Assembly: GCA_900100475.1 (NCBI GenBank)
Contig: FMTU01000002.1
Location: forward strand, 248,001 to 312,000
Direction: 5' to 3'
Length of the DNA stretch: 64,000 nt
Source: Sphingobium faniae
GTDB lineage: Bacteria; Pseudomonadota; Alphaproteobacteria; Sphingomonadales; Sphingomonadaceae
How positions within the stretch are numbered: position 1 is the first letter of the stretch; each line of letters starts with the position of its first letter. The notes beneath the pieces were generated by a model that made no database searches, was not told where the DNA came from, and saw only the letters and a list, made by a program, of their open reading frames with translations. The translations under genes were made by a program, and so were the position numbers. Shown here piece after piece: positions 49,189 through 58,685 of this stretch.

Positions 49189-50868
49189 TCAAGGTGCGGC
49201 ATATTCGGGCTTCATGCCTTCTTTCGCCTTGGCTTCCAGCCGTTCGACCGCCGCGCCTTCGGCGAAGGCGGCGGCCGCCTTCCACGCATAGCGCGCTTCG
49301 TAACGACGCCCGGCCGCCCACAGCGCATCGCCCAGATGCTCGTTGATCGTGGCATCGCCCGGCGCGCCTGCCGCCGCCTTTTCCAGCACGGGAACGGCCG
49401 CCTCCACATGGCCCGCGATGAACTGCGCCCAGCCGAATGAATCGGTGATCGACGGATCGTCCGGCTTCAGGCTGCTCGCCTTTTTCAACAATATCAGCGC
49501 CTCGTCCACATTCTGTCGCCGTTCGATCTGCGCGTAGCCGAGATAGTTCAATATCATCGGTTCGTCCGGCGCGATCTTCGCGGCGCGTTCCAGCACGGCG
49601 CGCGCCTCCTCCCAACGCTTGCCCTGCTCCAGCGCGCTGCCTTCGAGCAGGAGCAGCGTCCAGGGGACGGCATCGGCGGGGAAACGGGCCTGCGCGGCGC
49701 GGAATGCTTCCACCGCGCCGTCGAAATCCTTCCGCCCCGCCAGCAGGCTGCCCAGTCGCACGAACCGCTCGGCTTCGGCATGAGGGGCCTTGGCCAGCGA
49801 CCGCGCCAGCGCAATGGCGTCATCATCCTGTCCCGCGCCGTCCATCGCCACGACCAGTTCCGCTTGCGCCAGCGCGCCATGATAGGCCTTTTCCGGCACT
49901 TTGCGCGCTTCGGCCATGCCCAGGGCCGAATGGCCGTTTTCGGTCAGCAGCCGCGCCGCCACGATCCGGCTTTCCGCGCCCGGATCGGCAAAGGTCGCGA
50001 TCCGCGCCAGCCGAACCGCCAGCTTCCCGCCGCCTTCCATCGCGTCCGCGTCGACGGCCAGCCGCGCCAGCAGCCGCCCGAAACCCTGAGCAGGCGTCAG
50101 CGGCGCGCCTTCCTGACGCAGCCTCCTGCTCCGGCCTTTCTGGATCCGGCCTTTCTGGATATCCGCGCGCGCCAGAGCGAAATTCGCTTCATCGTCGGGC
50201 AACAGCGCAAGCGCCTGCCGGGTTGCGCGCAAATTGGCCAATTGGGCGGCAAAGGTCAGGCGCAACGCGTCCTGATCACTGCCGCGCGCGGCAAGCGCGC
50301 CCTGAATGGCGGGAAGCGCCGCCTCCACATCGCCCCGCGCCAGAGCCTGCAGCGCGACCTGCTCGTCCAGATAGCGTCGCGCGAGCGCGCTGACGCGATC
50401 CTTCGCGACGAGGATCGGCGCGGCATAATTCCTCTCGCCCAGCGAAATCCAGCTCTGCACGAGCGGCCCGAGAAAGGCGAAATTGCCCTCCTCCGTCATC
50501 CGGCCGGTCCATGTCCGCGCCGCCGCCCAATCCTTGCGATCAAGCGCCTCGCCGATATGCAGCAAGGTTCCGTCACGCGGCAAAAGACCCTCCCCGTCCA
50601 GCAACCGCGCGGACCGGAGCGCCAGAGCAAAATCACCGCTTTCCAGCGCATGAAGATAGGATCGCCGCGCGATGGCAGGGCTGGCCGGATCGCCGTCCAG
50701 CGCCAGCCGGTAATTCGCAACCGCCAGCGAGAATGCGCCATCCGCATCGGCCAGCCGCGCGCGCGCATAGGCGTGAAGCGCGCTGTCCGGCGCCACCGAT
50801 GCCTCGGCGGCGACCGGGGCGGCGACCGGCAGCGCCAACAGTCCCAAAATGACGATGCGCTTACATAT
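49189..50868 (-). CDS. Secreted tetratricopeptide-repeat protein, start codon unclear
   Basis: About 559 aa of TPR-type helices. An apparent signal peptide ([21 protein letters not shown]) opens it, so it is probably periplasmic. TPR motifs are best seen after residue 370: [60 protein letters not shown] and [20 protein letters not shown]. No ATG, GTG or TTG lies before the signal peptide in this frame. The frame reads ATA-TGT-AAG across the ETF-QO stop, so initiation may be at ATA 50868 or at TTG 50847 within the signal. A 15 bp tandem duplication lies inside. The role is unknown; similar proteins act as assembly scaffolds. Confidence 0.75.
   Translation of the reverse strand: MCKRIVILGLLALPVAAPVAAEASVAPDSALHAYARARLADADGAFSLAVANYRLALDGDPASPAIARRSYLHALESGDFALALRSARLLDGEGLLPRDGTLLHIGEALDRKDWAAARTWTGRMTEEGNFAFLGPLVQSWISLGERNYAAPILVAKDRVSALARRYLDEQVALQALARGDVEAALPAIQGALAARGSDQDALRLTFAAQLANLRATRQALALLPDDEANFALARADIQKGRIQKGRSRRLRQEGAPLTPAQGFGRLLARLAVDADAMEGGGKLAVRLARIATFADPGAESRIVAARLLTENGHSALGMAEARKVPEKAYHGALAQAELVVAMDGAGQDDDAIALARSLAKAPHAEAERFVRLGSLLAGRKDFDGAVEAFRAAQARFPADAVPWTLLLLEGSALEQGKRWEEARAVLERAAKIAPDEPMILNYLGYAQIERRQNVDEALILLKKASSLKPDDPSITDSFGWAQFIAGHVEAAVPVLEKAAAGAPGDATINEHLGDALWAAGRRYEARYAWKAAAAFAEGAAVERLEAKAKEGMKPEYAAP
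50131..50160. repeat. 15 bp tandem duplication in the TPR gene
   Basis: CCGGCCTTTCTGGAT occurs twice without a gap (50131-50145 and 50146-50160). It adds five residues (IQKGR) in frame at a basic linker between TPR blocks, which points to recent slippage. Confidence 0.9.
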
Positions 50869-52513
50869 TGGGATAGTTCGGCCCTCCGCCGCCTTCGGGC
50901 ACCACCCAGTTGATGTTCTGGGTCGGGTCCTTGATGTCGCAGGTCTTGCAGTGGACGCAGTTCTGCGCGTTGATCTGGAACCGCGGATTGCCTTCGTCCA
51001 GCCCCACCACTTCATAGACGCCCGCCGGGCAATAGCGCTGCGCCGGTTCGTCATATAAGGGCAAGTTGTAGCTGATCGGGATCGACGGGTCCTTCAGTTG
51101 CAGATGGACCGGCTGATCCTCCTCATGATTGGTGTTCGACAGGAACACGGAGGACAGGCGGTCGAAGCTGATGACGCCGTCGGGCTTGGGATAGTCGATC
51201 TTCTGGCAGGCGTCCTTGGGCCAGATTTTCTCATTGTCCGGCTTGTGCTTCATCGTAAAGGGCAGGCCGATCTTGAGCGTCCGCATCCACATGTCGATGC
51301 CCGCCAGCATCGTGCCGATGGTGTTACCGAACTTCGACAGCAGCGGCTCGGCATTCTTGACGAGTTGCAGTTCCTTCGCGACCCAGCTCGACCGCAGGCG
51401 GTCCTCATAGTCGTGCAACACGTCGCGGGCGCGCTCGTTCTGGATCGCCTCGAACGCGGCTTCGGCGGCCAGCATGCCCGACTTCATCGCGGTATGCGTG
51501 CCCTTGATGCGCGGCACGTTCACGAAGCCCGCCGAACAGCCGATCAGCGCGCCGCCGGGGAAGACCAGTTTCGGGATCGACTGCCAGCCGCCCTCGTTGA
51601 TCGCGCGCGCGCCATAGGACACGCGGCGGCCTCCCTCCAGAAATTCGCGGATCGCCGGATGCTGCTTCCAGCGCTGAAATTCCTCGAACGGATAAAGATA
51701 GGGATTGCGGTAGCCAAGGCCCACTACGAAGCCCAACGCCACCTGCCCATTGGCCTGATGATAGAGGAAGCCGCCGCCATAGGCATCGGTCAGCGGCCAG
51801 CCCTGCGTGTGGATGACCAGCCCCGGCTTGTGCTTGGCCGGGTCGATGTCCCACAATTCCTTCATGCCAAGACCATAGACCTGCGGCTGGCTGTCGGCCT
51901 CCAGATCGAACTGGCGCTTGAGGATCTTGGTCAGGTGGCCGCGCGCGCCCTCCGCGAAAAAGGTGTATTTCGCGTGCAACTCCAGCCCCGGCTGATAATC
52001 GCCCTTGCGATTGCCTTCGCGGTCGATGCCCATGTCGCCGGTCGCGACGCCCTTCACGCTGCCATCCTCATTATAGAGGATTTCCGCCGCCGCGAAGCCG
52101 GGGAAGATTTCCACGCCCAGCCCTTCGGCCTGCACCGCCAGCCAGCGGCACAGATTGCCCAGCGACCCGGTATAGGTGCCCTTGTTATGCATCCAGCCCG
52201 GCGTCATGATGTGCGGCATCGCCATCTTGCCGCCCTTCGTCAGGAACCAGTGCTGGTTGTCCGTCACCGGCACTTCGGCCAGCGAACAGCCCTGATCGCG
52301 CCATTCGGGCAGCAATTCATCCAGAGCCCTGGGATCAACCACCGCGCCGGACAGGATATGGGCGCCGATTTCCGACCCCTTTTCCAGTACGCATACCGCC
52401 AGTTCCTGTCCCGCGTCGTTCGCCAGCTGCTTCAGCCGGATCGCCGCCGACAGACCGGCAGGCCCGCCGCCCACGATGACGATGTCATAGGGCATCGATT
52501 CCCGTTCGCTCAT
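50861..52513 (-). CDS. Electron-transfer flavoprotein:ubiquinone oxidoreductase
   Basis: This membrane-associated FAD/4Fe-4S enzyme passes electrons from ETF (fatty acid and amino acid oxidation) to ubiquinone. The 550 aa protein starts at ATG 52513 with GGAGGGA upstream. It has the FAD loop [70 protein letters not shown], and the C-terminal ferredoxin-like cysteines in [10 protein letters not shown] and [14 protein letters not shown]. It heads a long leftward operon that continues into the TPR gene with 8 nt overlap. Confidence 0.97.
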   Translation of the reverse strand: MSERESMPYDIVIVGGGPAGLSAAIRLKQLANDAGQELAVCVLEKGSEIGAHILSGAVVDPRALDELLPEWRDQGCSLAEVPVTDNQHWFLTKGGKMAMPHIMTPGWMHNKGTYTGSLGNLCRWLAVQAEGLGVEIFPGFAAAEILYNEDGSVKGVATGDMGIDREGNRKGDYQPGLELHAKYTFFAEGARGHLTKILKRQFDLEADSQPQVYGLGMKELWDIDPAKHKPGLVIHTQGWPLTDAYGGGFLYHQANGQVALGFVVGLGYRNPYLYPFEEFQRWKQHPAIREFLEGGRRVSYGARAINEGGWQSIPKLVFPGGALIGCSAGFVNVPRIKGTHTAMKSGMLAAEAAFEAIQNERARDVLHDYEDRLRSSWVAKELQLVKNAEPLLSKFGNTIGTMLAGIDMWMRTLKIGLPFTMKHKPDNEKIWPKDACQKIDYPKPDGVISFDRLSSVFLSNTNHEEDQPVHLQLKDPSIPISYNLPLYDEPAQRYCPAGVYEVVGLDEGNPRFQINAQNCVHCKTCDIKDPTQNINWVVPEGGGGPNYPNM

Positions 52514-52656
52514 ATTCCCTCCATTGGGCAAACCGATGGCTTCCCTCCCCATCCGGTCGCCGCATTACTCCAACAATCCGACATCTAGCGCGATGAAGAT
52601 TCTTGACCACGGCGTCAACCTCTGGTCCTGCAAGAACTATGCGGGGTGCAGTGCAG

Positions 52657-53361
52657 ATGGATTTGCCGACGGCGGCAAACGCCTATCTTTCATGGTGGGC
52701 GCAGGCTGGCGTCGATGGCGCGGTGAGTGAGGCTCCCGTGAACTGGCTGCGTCCAGCGCCCGACGCTGCCCCAAAGCCGGCCGCCGCCGTCCCGGCTCCC
52801 GCAGCCATGCCCACCACGCTCCCAGCCTTTCACGACTGGCTGGCGAACGACGACACACAGCCCGAACGCCGCTGGCCCGCTTCCCCGATCATGCCCGCAG
52901 GGCCGCAGGGCGCGCCGGTCATGATCGTCACCGACATGCCCGACCCGGCCGACATAAGCGCGAACAGCCTGTTCGCCGACCGCGCCGGAGCCTTGCTGGA
53001 CGCAATGTTGCAAGCCATCGGCATGAGCCGCGCTCATGTCTACATCGCTTCCCTCTTCACCGCCCGACCGCCCGGCGGCATGGTGGAGGCGGGCGACATG
53101 GATTTCGCCGTTCGGCGGATGCGCGCCCATGTCGCGCTCGCCGCGCCGAAGCGGCTGTTGCTGCTAGGGGATCGGACAAGCCGTGTCCTTTTGCCGCCGG
53201 ATGCACCCGGCAGCGCCGATAGTTTACGATTTTTTAACCATGATGGCGGCACCTTGCCCGTCATTGCCACATTTCATCCGCGCCTCCTGCTTACCCAACC
53301 GGCGGCCAAGGCGGAATGTTGGCGTGTCCTGCAAAGCCTGATCGAGGAAAGCCGTCCGTGA
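52657..53361 (+). CDS. Degenerate uracil-DNA glycosylase superfamily protein
   Basis: A 234 aa protein with the outline of family 4 UDGs: FADRAGALLDAMLQAIGMSR, VYIASLFTARPPGG, MRAHVALAAPKRLLLLGDR and the late VIATFHPRLLLTQPAAKAECW. However the active-site GEAPG segment reads TDMPDPADI, and the only cysteine is in AECWRV, so the family's 4Fe-4S cluster cannot form. The first 65 residues are Ala/Pro-rich. Loss of activity or a new role is likely. It overlaps the transglycosylase gene by GTGA. The start could also be GTG 52651. Confidence 0.78.
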   Translation: MDLPTAANAYLSWWAQAGVDGAVSEAPVNWLRPAPDAAPKPAAAVPAPAAMPTTLPAFHDWLANDDTQPERRWPASPIMPAGPQGAPVMIVTDMPDPADISANSLFADRAGALLDAMLQAIGMSRAHVYIASLFTARPPGGMVEAGDMDFAVRRMRAHVALAAPKRLLLLGDRTSRVLLPPDAPGSADSLRFFNHDGGTLPVIATFHPRLLLTQPAAKAECWRVLQSLIEESRP

Positions 53362-55151
53362 TTCGCGCCGCAACCCGCATCTCCCGCCTCGCCTGCCTGA
53401 TGATCGGAGTGGCGGCGGTCATTCCCGCCAAGGCCGAAACGACGGCGGCGATGGCTGCCCTGCCCTTGAAGGCAAGCGCATCGGATTCCGGTCCCCTGCG
53501 TGTCAGCGACGGCGACAAGGTGCGCTATGCCGCCATCTTCGCGTCGCTTCAGGATCAGAGATGGGCCGACGCCAAAGCCATGATCCTGTCCCTTGATCAG
53601 CAGGACCCCATGCGTTCGATGGCGCTGGCCGAACTGTATACGGCGAAGGATTCCCCGCGCGTCGAATTATTCGACCTGCTCGACCTGCTCAACAAGGCAT
53701 CGTGGCTGCCGAAAGCGGATCAGCTTTCCCGCCTCGCCCAGAAGCGCGGCGCGACCATTCTTCCCGACCTGCCGCAAATCCAGAAGCTCGTCTGGCTGGG
53801 TTCCGCGCCGCGCCGCGAATATGTGCGCGCGACCAGGACGGACTTGCTGGCGCAGAACCTCGCCAGCCGGATTCAGACCTTTGTCAAGAATGACGATCCG
53901 GCGGGGGCCGAAGGGCTGCTCGCCACCGGCGAAGCGGGCCTGACGCCAGAGGGGCTGACCGAAGTGCGCCAGCGGGTCGCATGGTCCTATTATATCGAAA
54001 GCGACGACAGCAATGCGCGCCGTCTGGCCGCCAAGGCTCTGGAAGCGCGGTCCGGCGGTGACTGGGCGGTGCAGGCGCACTGGACCACGGGCCTTGCGGC
54101 CTGGCGGCAGAATGATTGCGTGGCCGCCGCTCCGGCCTTCGCCAATGTGGCGGCGCTGGCGGGCAATGCGGACATGCGCTCGGCGGGCGCCTATTGGGCC
54201 GCGCGCGCCTATATGGTCTGCGGTCAGGCTGAAAAAGTCCAGAATCTGCTGCGGACCGCGGCCCGTTCCGAGGAAACCTTCTACGGCCTTCTCGCCCGCG
54301 AATCCCTGGGCCTGCCGCTTGGCGGCGCGCGGGTCAGCGCGCGCTTTGGCGAAGCGGAATGGCAACAGCTCAAGGCCGATCCCAATGTCCGCGCGGCGAT
54401 CGTCCTGGCCGCCATCGGCCAGTCGGCCAAAGCCGATGAAGCCCTGCGCTATCAGGCGAAGCTGGGCGGCACCGCGCATTATGATGCGCTGCTCCGCCTT
54501 GCCAGCGCCCTCAACCTGCCCGCGACCCAATTATGGCTCGCCCATAACGGCCCTGCCGGAATGCAGCCGGAAAGTTTCGCGCGATTCCCTGCGCCCGACT
54601 GGAAGCCCGATGGCGGCTGGCGCGTCGACCCCTCGCTGGTGTTCGCCCATACGCTTCAGGAATCGGGTTTCCGCACCGATGCCGTCAGTTCGGCGGGCGC
54701 GCGCGGCCTGATGCAGGTGCGTCCCGGCACCGGCAGCGACATGGGGATGACGTCCGCCGCGGAACTGTTCGTGCCGTCCACCAATATGGAATATGGCCAG
54801 CGCTATCTGGAAACCCTGCGCGACATGAGCGCGACCGGCGGTCTGCTGCCCAAGGTCATGGCCGCCTATAATGCCGGGCCGCTCCCCGTGCAGCGGTGGA
54901 ACACGCAGGTGAAGGACAATGGCGATCCGCTGCTGTTCATGGAATCGCTGCCTTATTATGAAACCCGCGCCTATGTGAACATCGTCATGCGCAACTATTG
55001 GATGTATCAGATTCAGGCGCAGGGCAAGGCGGGCGGCCTGACCGGCATGGCGCAGGGGCTATGGCCCACCTTTCCCGGCGTGAAGGGCAGCCGCCTGGTC
55101 CGTCTGTCGCGCGCCGACGGGAAAATCGCGATGGCGGGGGGCAGCGACTGA
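53358..55151 (+). CDS. Soluble lytic murein transglycosylase
   Basis: A periplasmic Slt70-like enzyme cleaving the MurNAc-GlcNAc bond with formation of 1,6-anhydro ends. The 597 aa protein starts at GTG 53358 (GAGGAAAG upstream). A signal peptide ends near PAKA-ET. An alpha-helical superhelix of about 380 residues precedes the catalytic SLT domain: [21 protein letters not shown] with catalytic Glu435, then [28 protein letters not shown] and [17 protein letters not shown]. It is joined to the UDG-like gene by a 4 nt overlap and ends 1 bp before moaB. Confidence 0.94.
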   Translation: MIRAATRISRLACLMIGVAAVIPAKAETTAAMAALPLKASASDSGPLRVSDGDKVRYAAIFASLQDQRWADAKAMILSLDQQDPMRSMALAELYTAKDSPRVELFDLLDLLNKASWLPKADQLSRLAQKRGATILPDLPQIQKLVWLGSAPRREYVRATRTDLLAQNLASRIQTFVKNDDPAGAEGLLATGEAGLTPEGLTEVRQRVAWSYYIESDDSNARRLAAKALEARSGGDWAVQAHWTTGLAAWRQNDCVAAAPAFANVAALAGNADMRSAGAYWAARAYMVCGQAEKVQNLLRTAARSEETFYGLLARESLGLPLGGARVSARFGEAEWQQLKADPNVRAAIVLAAIGQSAKADEALRYQAKLGGTAHYDALLRLASALNLPATQLWLAHNGPAGMQPESFARFPAPDWKPDGGWRVDPSLVFAHTLQESGFRTDAVSSAGARGLMQVRPGTGSDMGMTSAAELFVPSTNMEYGQRYLETLRDMSATGGLLPKVMAAYNAGPLPVQRWNTQVKDNGDPLLFMESLPYYETRAYVNIVMRNYWMYQIQAQGKAGGLTGMAQGLWPTFPGVKGSRLVRLSRADGKIAMAGGSD

Positions 55152-55152
55152 C

Positions 55153-55680
55153 ATGCCCATTGATGAAAGTCGGCCTTTCCTGCCGGTTCGCATCGCCATC
55201 CTCACCGTTTCCGACAGCCGGACATTGGCGGAGGACCGATCCGGCGACACGCTGGCCGAACGGATCGAGGCGGCAGGCCATATCCTCGCTGATCGCTATA
55301 TCGAACGGGACGATCGCTCCGCCATCGTTGCGCGCCTTCATGCGTGGATCGACGATCCGCAGATTGATTGCATCATCACCACCGGCGGCACCGGCGTGAC
55401 CGGCCGGGACGTGACGCCCGAAGCGTTGCGCCAGGTGCAGGACAAGGAAATCCCCGGTTTCGGGGAGCTTTTCCGTTGGCTGAGCTATCAGGGCATCGGC
55501 ACGTCGACCATCCAGTCGCGCGCTACCGCCTGCGTCGCACGGGGCACCTATATCTTCGCGCTGCCCGGCTCGACCGGCGCGGTGCGGGATGGGTGGGACG
55601 GTATCCTCGTCAGCCAGTTGGACAGCCGCTTTCGCCCCTGCAATTTCGTCGAATTGATGCCACGCCTCAACGAACGCTGA
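55153..55680 (+). CDS. moaB: Molybdenum cofactor biosynthesis protein B
   Basis: A MogA/MoaB-family protein of 175 aa that adenylylates or handles molybdopterin before metal insertion. Motifs: [60 protein letters not shown] and [20 protein letters not shown]. The length and the DSR-x5-DRSG start fit MoaB rather than the larger MogA/MoeA forms. It directly follows the transglycosylase gene. No other molybdopterin genes are in the window. Confidence 0.93.
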   Translation: MPIDESRPFLPVRIAILTVSDSRTLAEDRSGDTLAERIEAAGHILADRYIERDDRSAIVARLHAWIDDPQIDCIITTGGTGVTGRDVTPEALRQVQDKEIPGFGELFRWLSYQGIGTSTIQSRATACVARGTYIFALPGSTGAVRDGWDGILVSQLDSRFRPCNFVELMPRLNER

Positions 55681-55699
55681 GCGCGGCGCCCATCCCGCC

Positions 55700-56209
55700 T
55701 CATGCCTTGGGCGCGGGATTTTCCTTGAAGAATTTGCCGAGTTCGCTGAGCATCAGCGCCCACCAGTCCACCACATCAGCGAAATTTTTCCGGTTGAGGC
55801 CGCCGATGGTCGCCACGTCATAGCTGACCACCAGCGACTTGTCGTCGGACACCGCCATCTGGCTGAACCGCTTGGCGCTGTTCCATTTGTTGGCGAGTTC
55901 GAAGCTATTCGCTCCGTCATCCTCGAAGCTGATCTGGAACTGGACCGACCCGCATTTCTTCCCTTCTTCGCATTCATAGAAGAAAATCGAATAATTATAT
56001 CCGTTGGCCGCGCTTTCGATCATCGGATTGCCGGTCGTGCTGCTTTTGGACAGCACCGCCTTGTAACCAGCCGCCTGCACGCCATCGACGACCGACTGCG
56101 GATTGCTGGCGCACACCATGTTTTTGCCGCAGGGCTCCCCATCCAACGCGAAGGCGGGCACGGAAAAGCCGGCAGCCGCAAGGGCAAGGCTGGTCAGGAT
56201 ATGGCGCAT
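55700..56209 (-). CDS. YbjN-domain secreted protein
   Basis: A 169 aa protein with a classic signal peptide (MRHILTSLALAAAGFSVPAFA, cleaved before LDGEP). A YbjN-like domain follows: VVDGVQAAGYKAVLSKSSTT, YNYSIFFYECEEGKKCGSVQFQ, NKWNSAKRFSQMAVSDDKSLVVSYDVAT. Four cysteines (EPCGKNMVC and YECEEGKKC) suggest two disulfides in the periplasm. In enterobacteria YbjN affects stress and surface phenotypes, but the mechanism is unknown. The start ATG 56209 has AAGGAC upstream. Confidence 0.85.
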   Translation of the reverse strand: MRHILTSLALAAAGFSVPAFALDGEPCGKNMVCASNPQSVVDGVQAAGYKAVLSKSSTTGNPMIESAANGYNYSIFFYECEEGKKCGSVQFQISFEDDGANSFELANKWNSAKRFSQMAVSDDKSLVVSYDVATIGGLNRKNFADVVDWWALMLSELGKFFKENPAPKA

Positions 56210-56292
56210 GGGACGTCCTTGGCTGGTTTTCCCGCCCTGTGGCCCGATTGATATCGGCTTGTCAAATTGTTCATGGTATGTTCCAATCATGC

Positions 56293-57360
56293 ATGGCTGG
56301 TGAAAAAGGCAGAGGCGCAACGCGGAACGAAACGAGCAGCCGCTTCCATCTTCCGTCGAGGGAAGCGGATGGGGACTGGCTCGACGCGCTCCCCGCCATC
56401 GACGGCCCTGCCCCGCGCCGCCGCACGAGCGTGACCGTCGAACAGGCCCGGCGCATTATCACCCGAAACAACTCGCCGGACATCGCTTTCAGCCAGTCCA
56501 TCAACGCCTATCGCGGCTGCGAGCATGGCTGCATTTACTGTTTCGCGCGGCCGAGCCATGCCTATCTCGACCTGTCGCCGGGTCTCGATTTCGAAACACG
56601 CCTGTTCGCCAAGCCCGATGCGGCGAAGCGGCTGCGAGAAGAACTGTCGCGCAGCGGCTATGCGGTCGTGCCCATCGCCATGGGCACCAATACCGATCCC
56701 TATCAGCCGATCGAAAAGGACTGGCGGATAACGCGCCAGTGCCTGGAGGTGTTGGCCGAATGTCGCCACCCCGTTTTCATCACCACCAAATCGAACCGTA
56801 TTCTAAGAGACATCGACCTGCTGGCAGACATGGCCCGCGACCAGTTGATATCAGTGGCGGTTTCCGTCACATCGCTTGATCCGGCGGTGGCGCGTACGCT
56901 GGAGCCACGGGCGCCCCACCCCCTCCGCCGGATCGAAGCGATCCGCCAGCTTGCCGAGGCCGGCATCCCCGTCCTCGCCAGCATTTCCCCGATCATTCCG
57001 GCGATCACCGATCATGAAATCGAGGCGATCATGGCGCGGGTATCGGAAGCCGGCGCGCGCGAGGCCAGCTATATCCCGATCCGCCTTCCCCATGAAGTCG
57101 CGCCCCTGTTCCGGGCATGGCTGGACGCGCATTATCCGGACAGGGCGGCAAAGGTGATGTCCATCATCCGCGACATGCGCGGCGGACGGGACAATGACCC
57201 GAACTTCCGCACCCGCATGAGAGGTCAGGGCGTATGGGCCGACCTGATCCGCGCTCGCTTCGTCAAGGCAAGGAAACGCGTGGGTTTCACCGGAGAACGG
57301 CTGACAGTCAGGACCGATCTCTTTCGTCCGCCCGAAGGTCCGCAGATGCGACTTTTCTGA
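56293..57360 (+). CDS. Radical SAM protein, PA0069 family
   Basis: A radical SAM enzyme of about 355 aa. The cluster cysteines are Cys76, Cys80 and Cys83 in NAYRGCEHGCIYCFARPSH. The N-terminal FHLPSREADGDWLD and RRTSVTVEQARRIITRNNSPDIAF, plus MGTNTDPYQPIEK, ITTKSNRILRDIDLL and IRLPHEVAPLFRAWL, are the PA0069 pattern. It is related to spore photoproduct lyase in the core, but no repair role is proven. The start is uncertain between ATG 56278 and ATG 56293. Confidence 0.88.
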   Translation: MAGEKGRGATRNETSSRFHLPSREADGDWLDALPAIDGPAPRRRTSVTVEQARRIITRNNSPDIAFSQSINAYRGCEHGCIYCFARPSHAYLDLSPGLDFETRLFAKPDAAKRLREELSRSGYAVVPIAMGTNTDPYQPIEKDWRITRQCLEVLAECRHPVFITTKSNRILRDIDLLADMARDQLISVAVSVTSLDPAVARTLEPRAPHPLRRIEAIRQLAEAGIPVLASISPIIPAITDHEIEAIMARVSEAGAREASYIPIRLPHEVAPLFRAWLDAHYPDRAAKVMSIIRDMRGGRDNDPNFRTRMRGQGVWADLIRARFVKARKRVGFTGERLTVRTDLFRPPEGPQMRLF

Positions 57361-57422
57361 AAATGGCGGCCCTTCCCTATCGGCAGGACGCTCGATAAGG
57401 GAGTGACAAGGAACGTGGCTTG

Positions 57423-57929
57423 ATGAAGAAGGCATTGATGACCCATTTGACGGATGATTTCAAACAGGCGATGCGCCGTCTCGCCACCACCATCGCCATC
57501 GTCACGGCCGGCAAGGGCGATTCATGCACCGGCATGGCGGCAACGGCTGTCATGTCCGTCACGGCCGATCCGCCCACGCTGATCGTCGCGGTCAACCGCA
57601 GCGCCAGCATCGCGGCGTTCATGGTGGAAGAAGAGGAATTTTGCGTCAACCTGCTCGCTGCCCGGCATCAGCATCTGGTCGGCGTTTTCAGCGGGCAGAA
57701 AAAGGGGCGCGAACGCTTCGAAACCGGCGATTGGCGGTTCGATCCCGAACGTCCGCCCGTTCTGAGCGACGCGGCCACCAGCATGATGTGCCGCAAATCC
57801 GGCGCGATCGAGATGTCGACCCACATCCTCTACACCGGCGAAGTGACCGGGATCTTGAACCATCCGGACATCGACCCGCTGGTCTGGGTCGACGGCGCCT
57901 TCGCTGCGGCGTCGCGCCTGAAAGACTGA
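57423..57929 (+). CDS. Flavin reductase domain protein (RutF-like)
   Basis: A 168 aa FMN-binding split-barrel protein of the flavin reductase-like family. LTDDFKQAMRRLATTIAIVT, DSCTGMAATAVMSVTADPPT, NRSASIAAFMVEEEEFCVNLL and HILYTGEVTGILNHPDIDPLVW match HpaC/RutF-type NADH:flavin reductases, which feed FMNH2 to a partner monooxygenase. No monooxygenase is adjacent. The next gene is RutE-like. The start is ATG 57423; ATG 57438 is possible. Confidence 0.87.
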   Translation: MKKALMTHLTDDFKQAMRRLATTIAIVTAGKGDSCTGMAATAVMSVTADPPTLIVAVNRSASIAAFMVEEEEFCVNLLAARHQHLVGVFSGQKKGRERFETGDWRFDPERPPVLSDAATSMMCRKSGAIEMSTHILYTGEVTGILNHPDIDPLVWVDGAFAAASRLKD

Positions 57930-57996
57930 CCGCCCATCCTTTTCTCATGGAAGGCGCGGCAACAACGCCTTCATTTCCCAAGGGAGAATCCAGCCC

Positions 57997-58584
57997 GTGT
58001 CCGAACATCTTGATGATGCCGCGCTTTCCCAGCTTTTCCATACCGCCCGTTCACGCAACCAGTGGCGCAAGGAAGCGCTGCCCGACAGCACATGGCGCCA
58101 AATCTACGACCTGCTGAAAATGGGTCCGACCTCGGTCAACACCTCCCCTGCCCGCTTCGTCTTTTGCACCAGCGAGGAGGCCAAGGCTCGCGCCGCAAAG
58201 CACATGTCGGACACCAATGCCGCCAAGAGCGTGGACGCGCCCGCCATCGTCATCATCGCGCAGGATCTGGAATTCGCGAAGAAAATCCCCGAACTCTTCC
58301 CGCACAATCCCGACGCGCAGCACTGGTTCAGCGATGAGAAGCTGAAGCAGGACACTGCCTTCCGCAACGCCACCTTGCAGGGCGCCTATCTGATGCTCGC
58401 GGCGCGCGCGCTCGGTCTCGATTGCGGCCCGATGTCGGGTTTCGACAATGCAGCGCTGGACGCCGATTTCTTTGCGGGCACGCAGATCAGGTCCAATTTC
58501 CTCTGCGCCATCGGTCATGGCATCGACAAATCCTTCGACCGCCTGCCCCGCCTCAAATTCGAGGACGCCTGCCAGATTTTGTGA
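57997..58584 (+). CDS. rutE: Malonic semialdehyde reductase RutE-like nitroreductase
   Basis: A 195 aa FMN nitroreductase-fold enzyme. LFHTARSRNQWRKEALPDST, YDLLKMGPTSVNTSPARFVF, DAPAIVIIAQDLEF, LQGAYLMLAARALGLDCGPMSGF and NFLCAIGHG follow the RutE/3-hydroxypropionate dehydrogenase pattern, reducing malonic semialdehyde in pyrimidine degradation. The start is a GTG at 57997. It lies 67 bp after the RutF-like gene. The other rut genes are absent, so the in vivo substrate may be different. Confidence 0.88.
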   Translation: MSEHLDDAALSQLFHTARSRNQWRKEALPDSTWRQIYDLLKMGPTSVNTSPARFVFCTSEEAKARAAKHMSDTNAAKSVDAPAIVIIAQDLEFAKKIPELFPHNPDAQHWFSDEKLKQDTAFRNATLQGAYLMLAARALGLDCGPMSGFDNAALDADFFAGTQIRSNFLCAIGHGIDKSFDRLPRLKFEDACQIL

Positions 58585-58685
58585 TTGCACGGACGACAAG
58601 GGAAAGGCTAGTTTCGGCCAATTCCGGACACTTGTTTCCCTTCTCTCGTAGGAACGAGGGATTGAACTTATGTCCAACTTCTACG

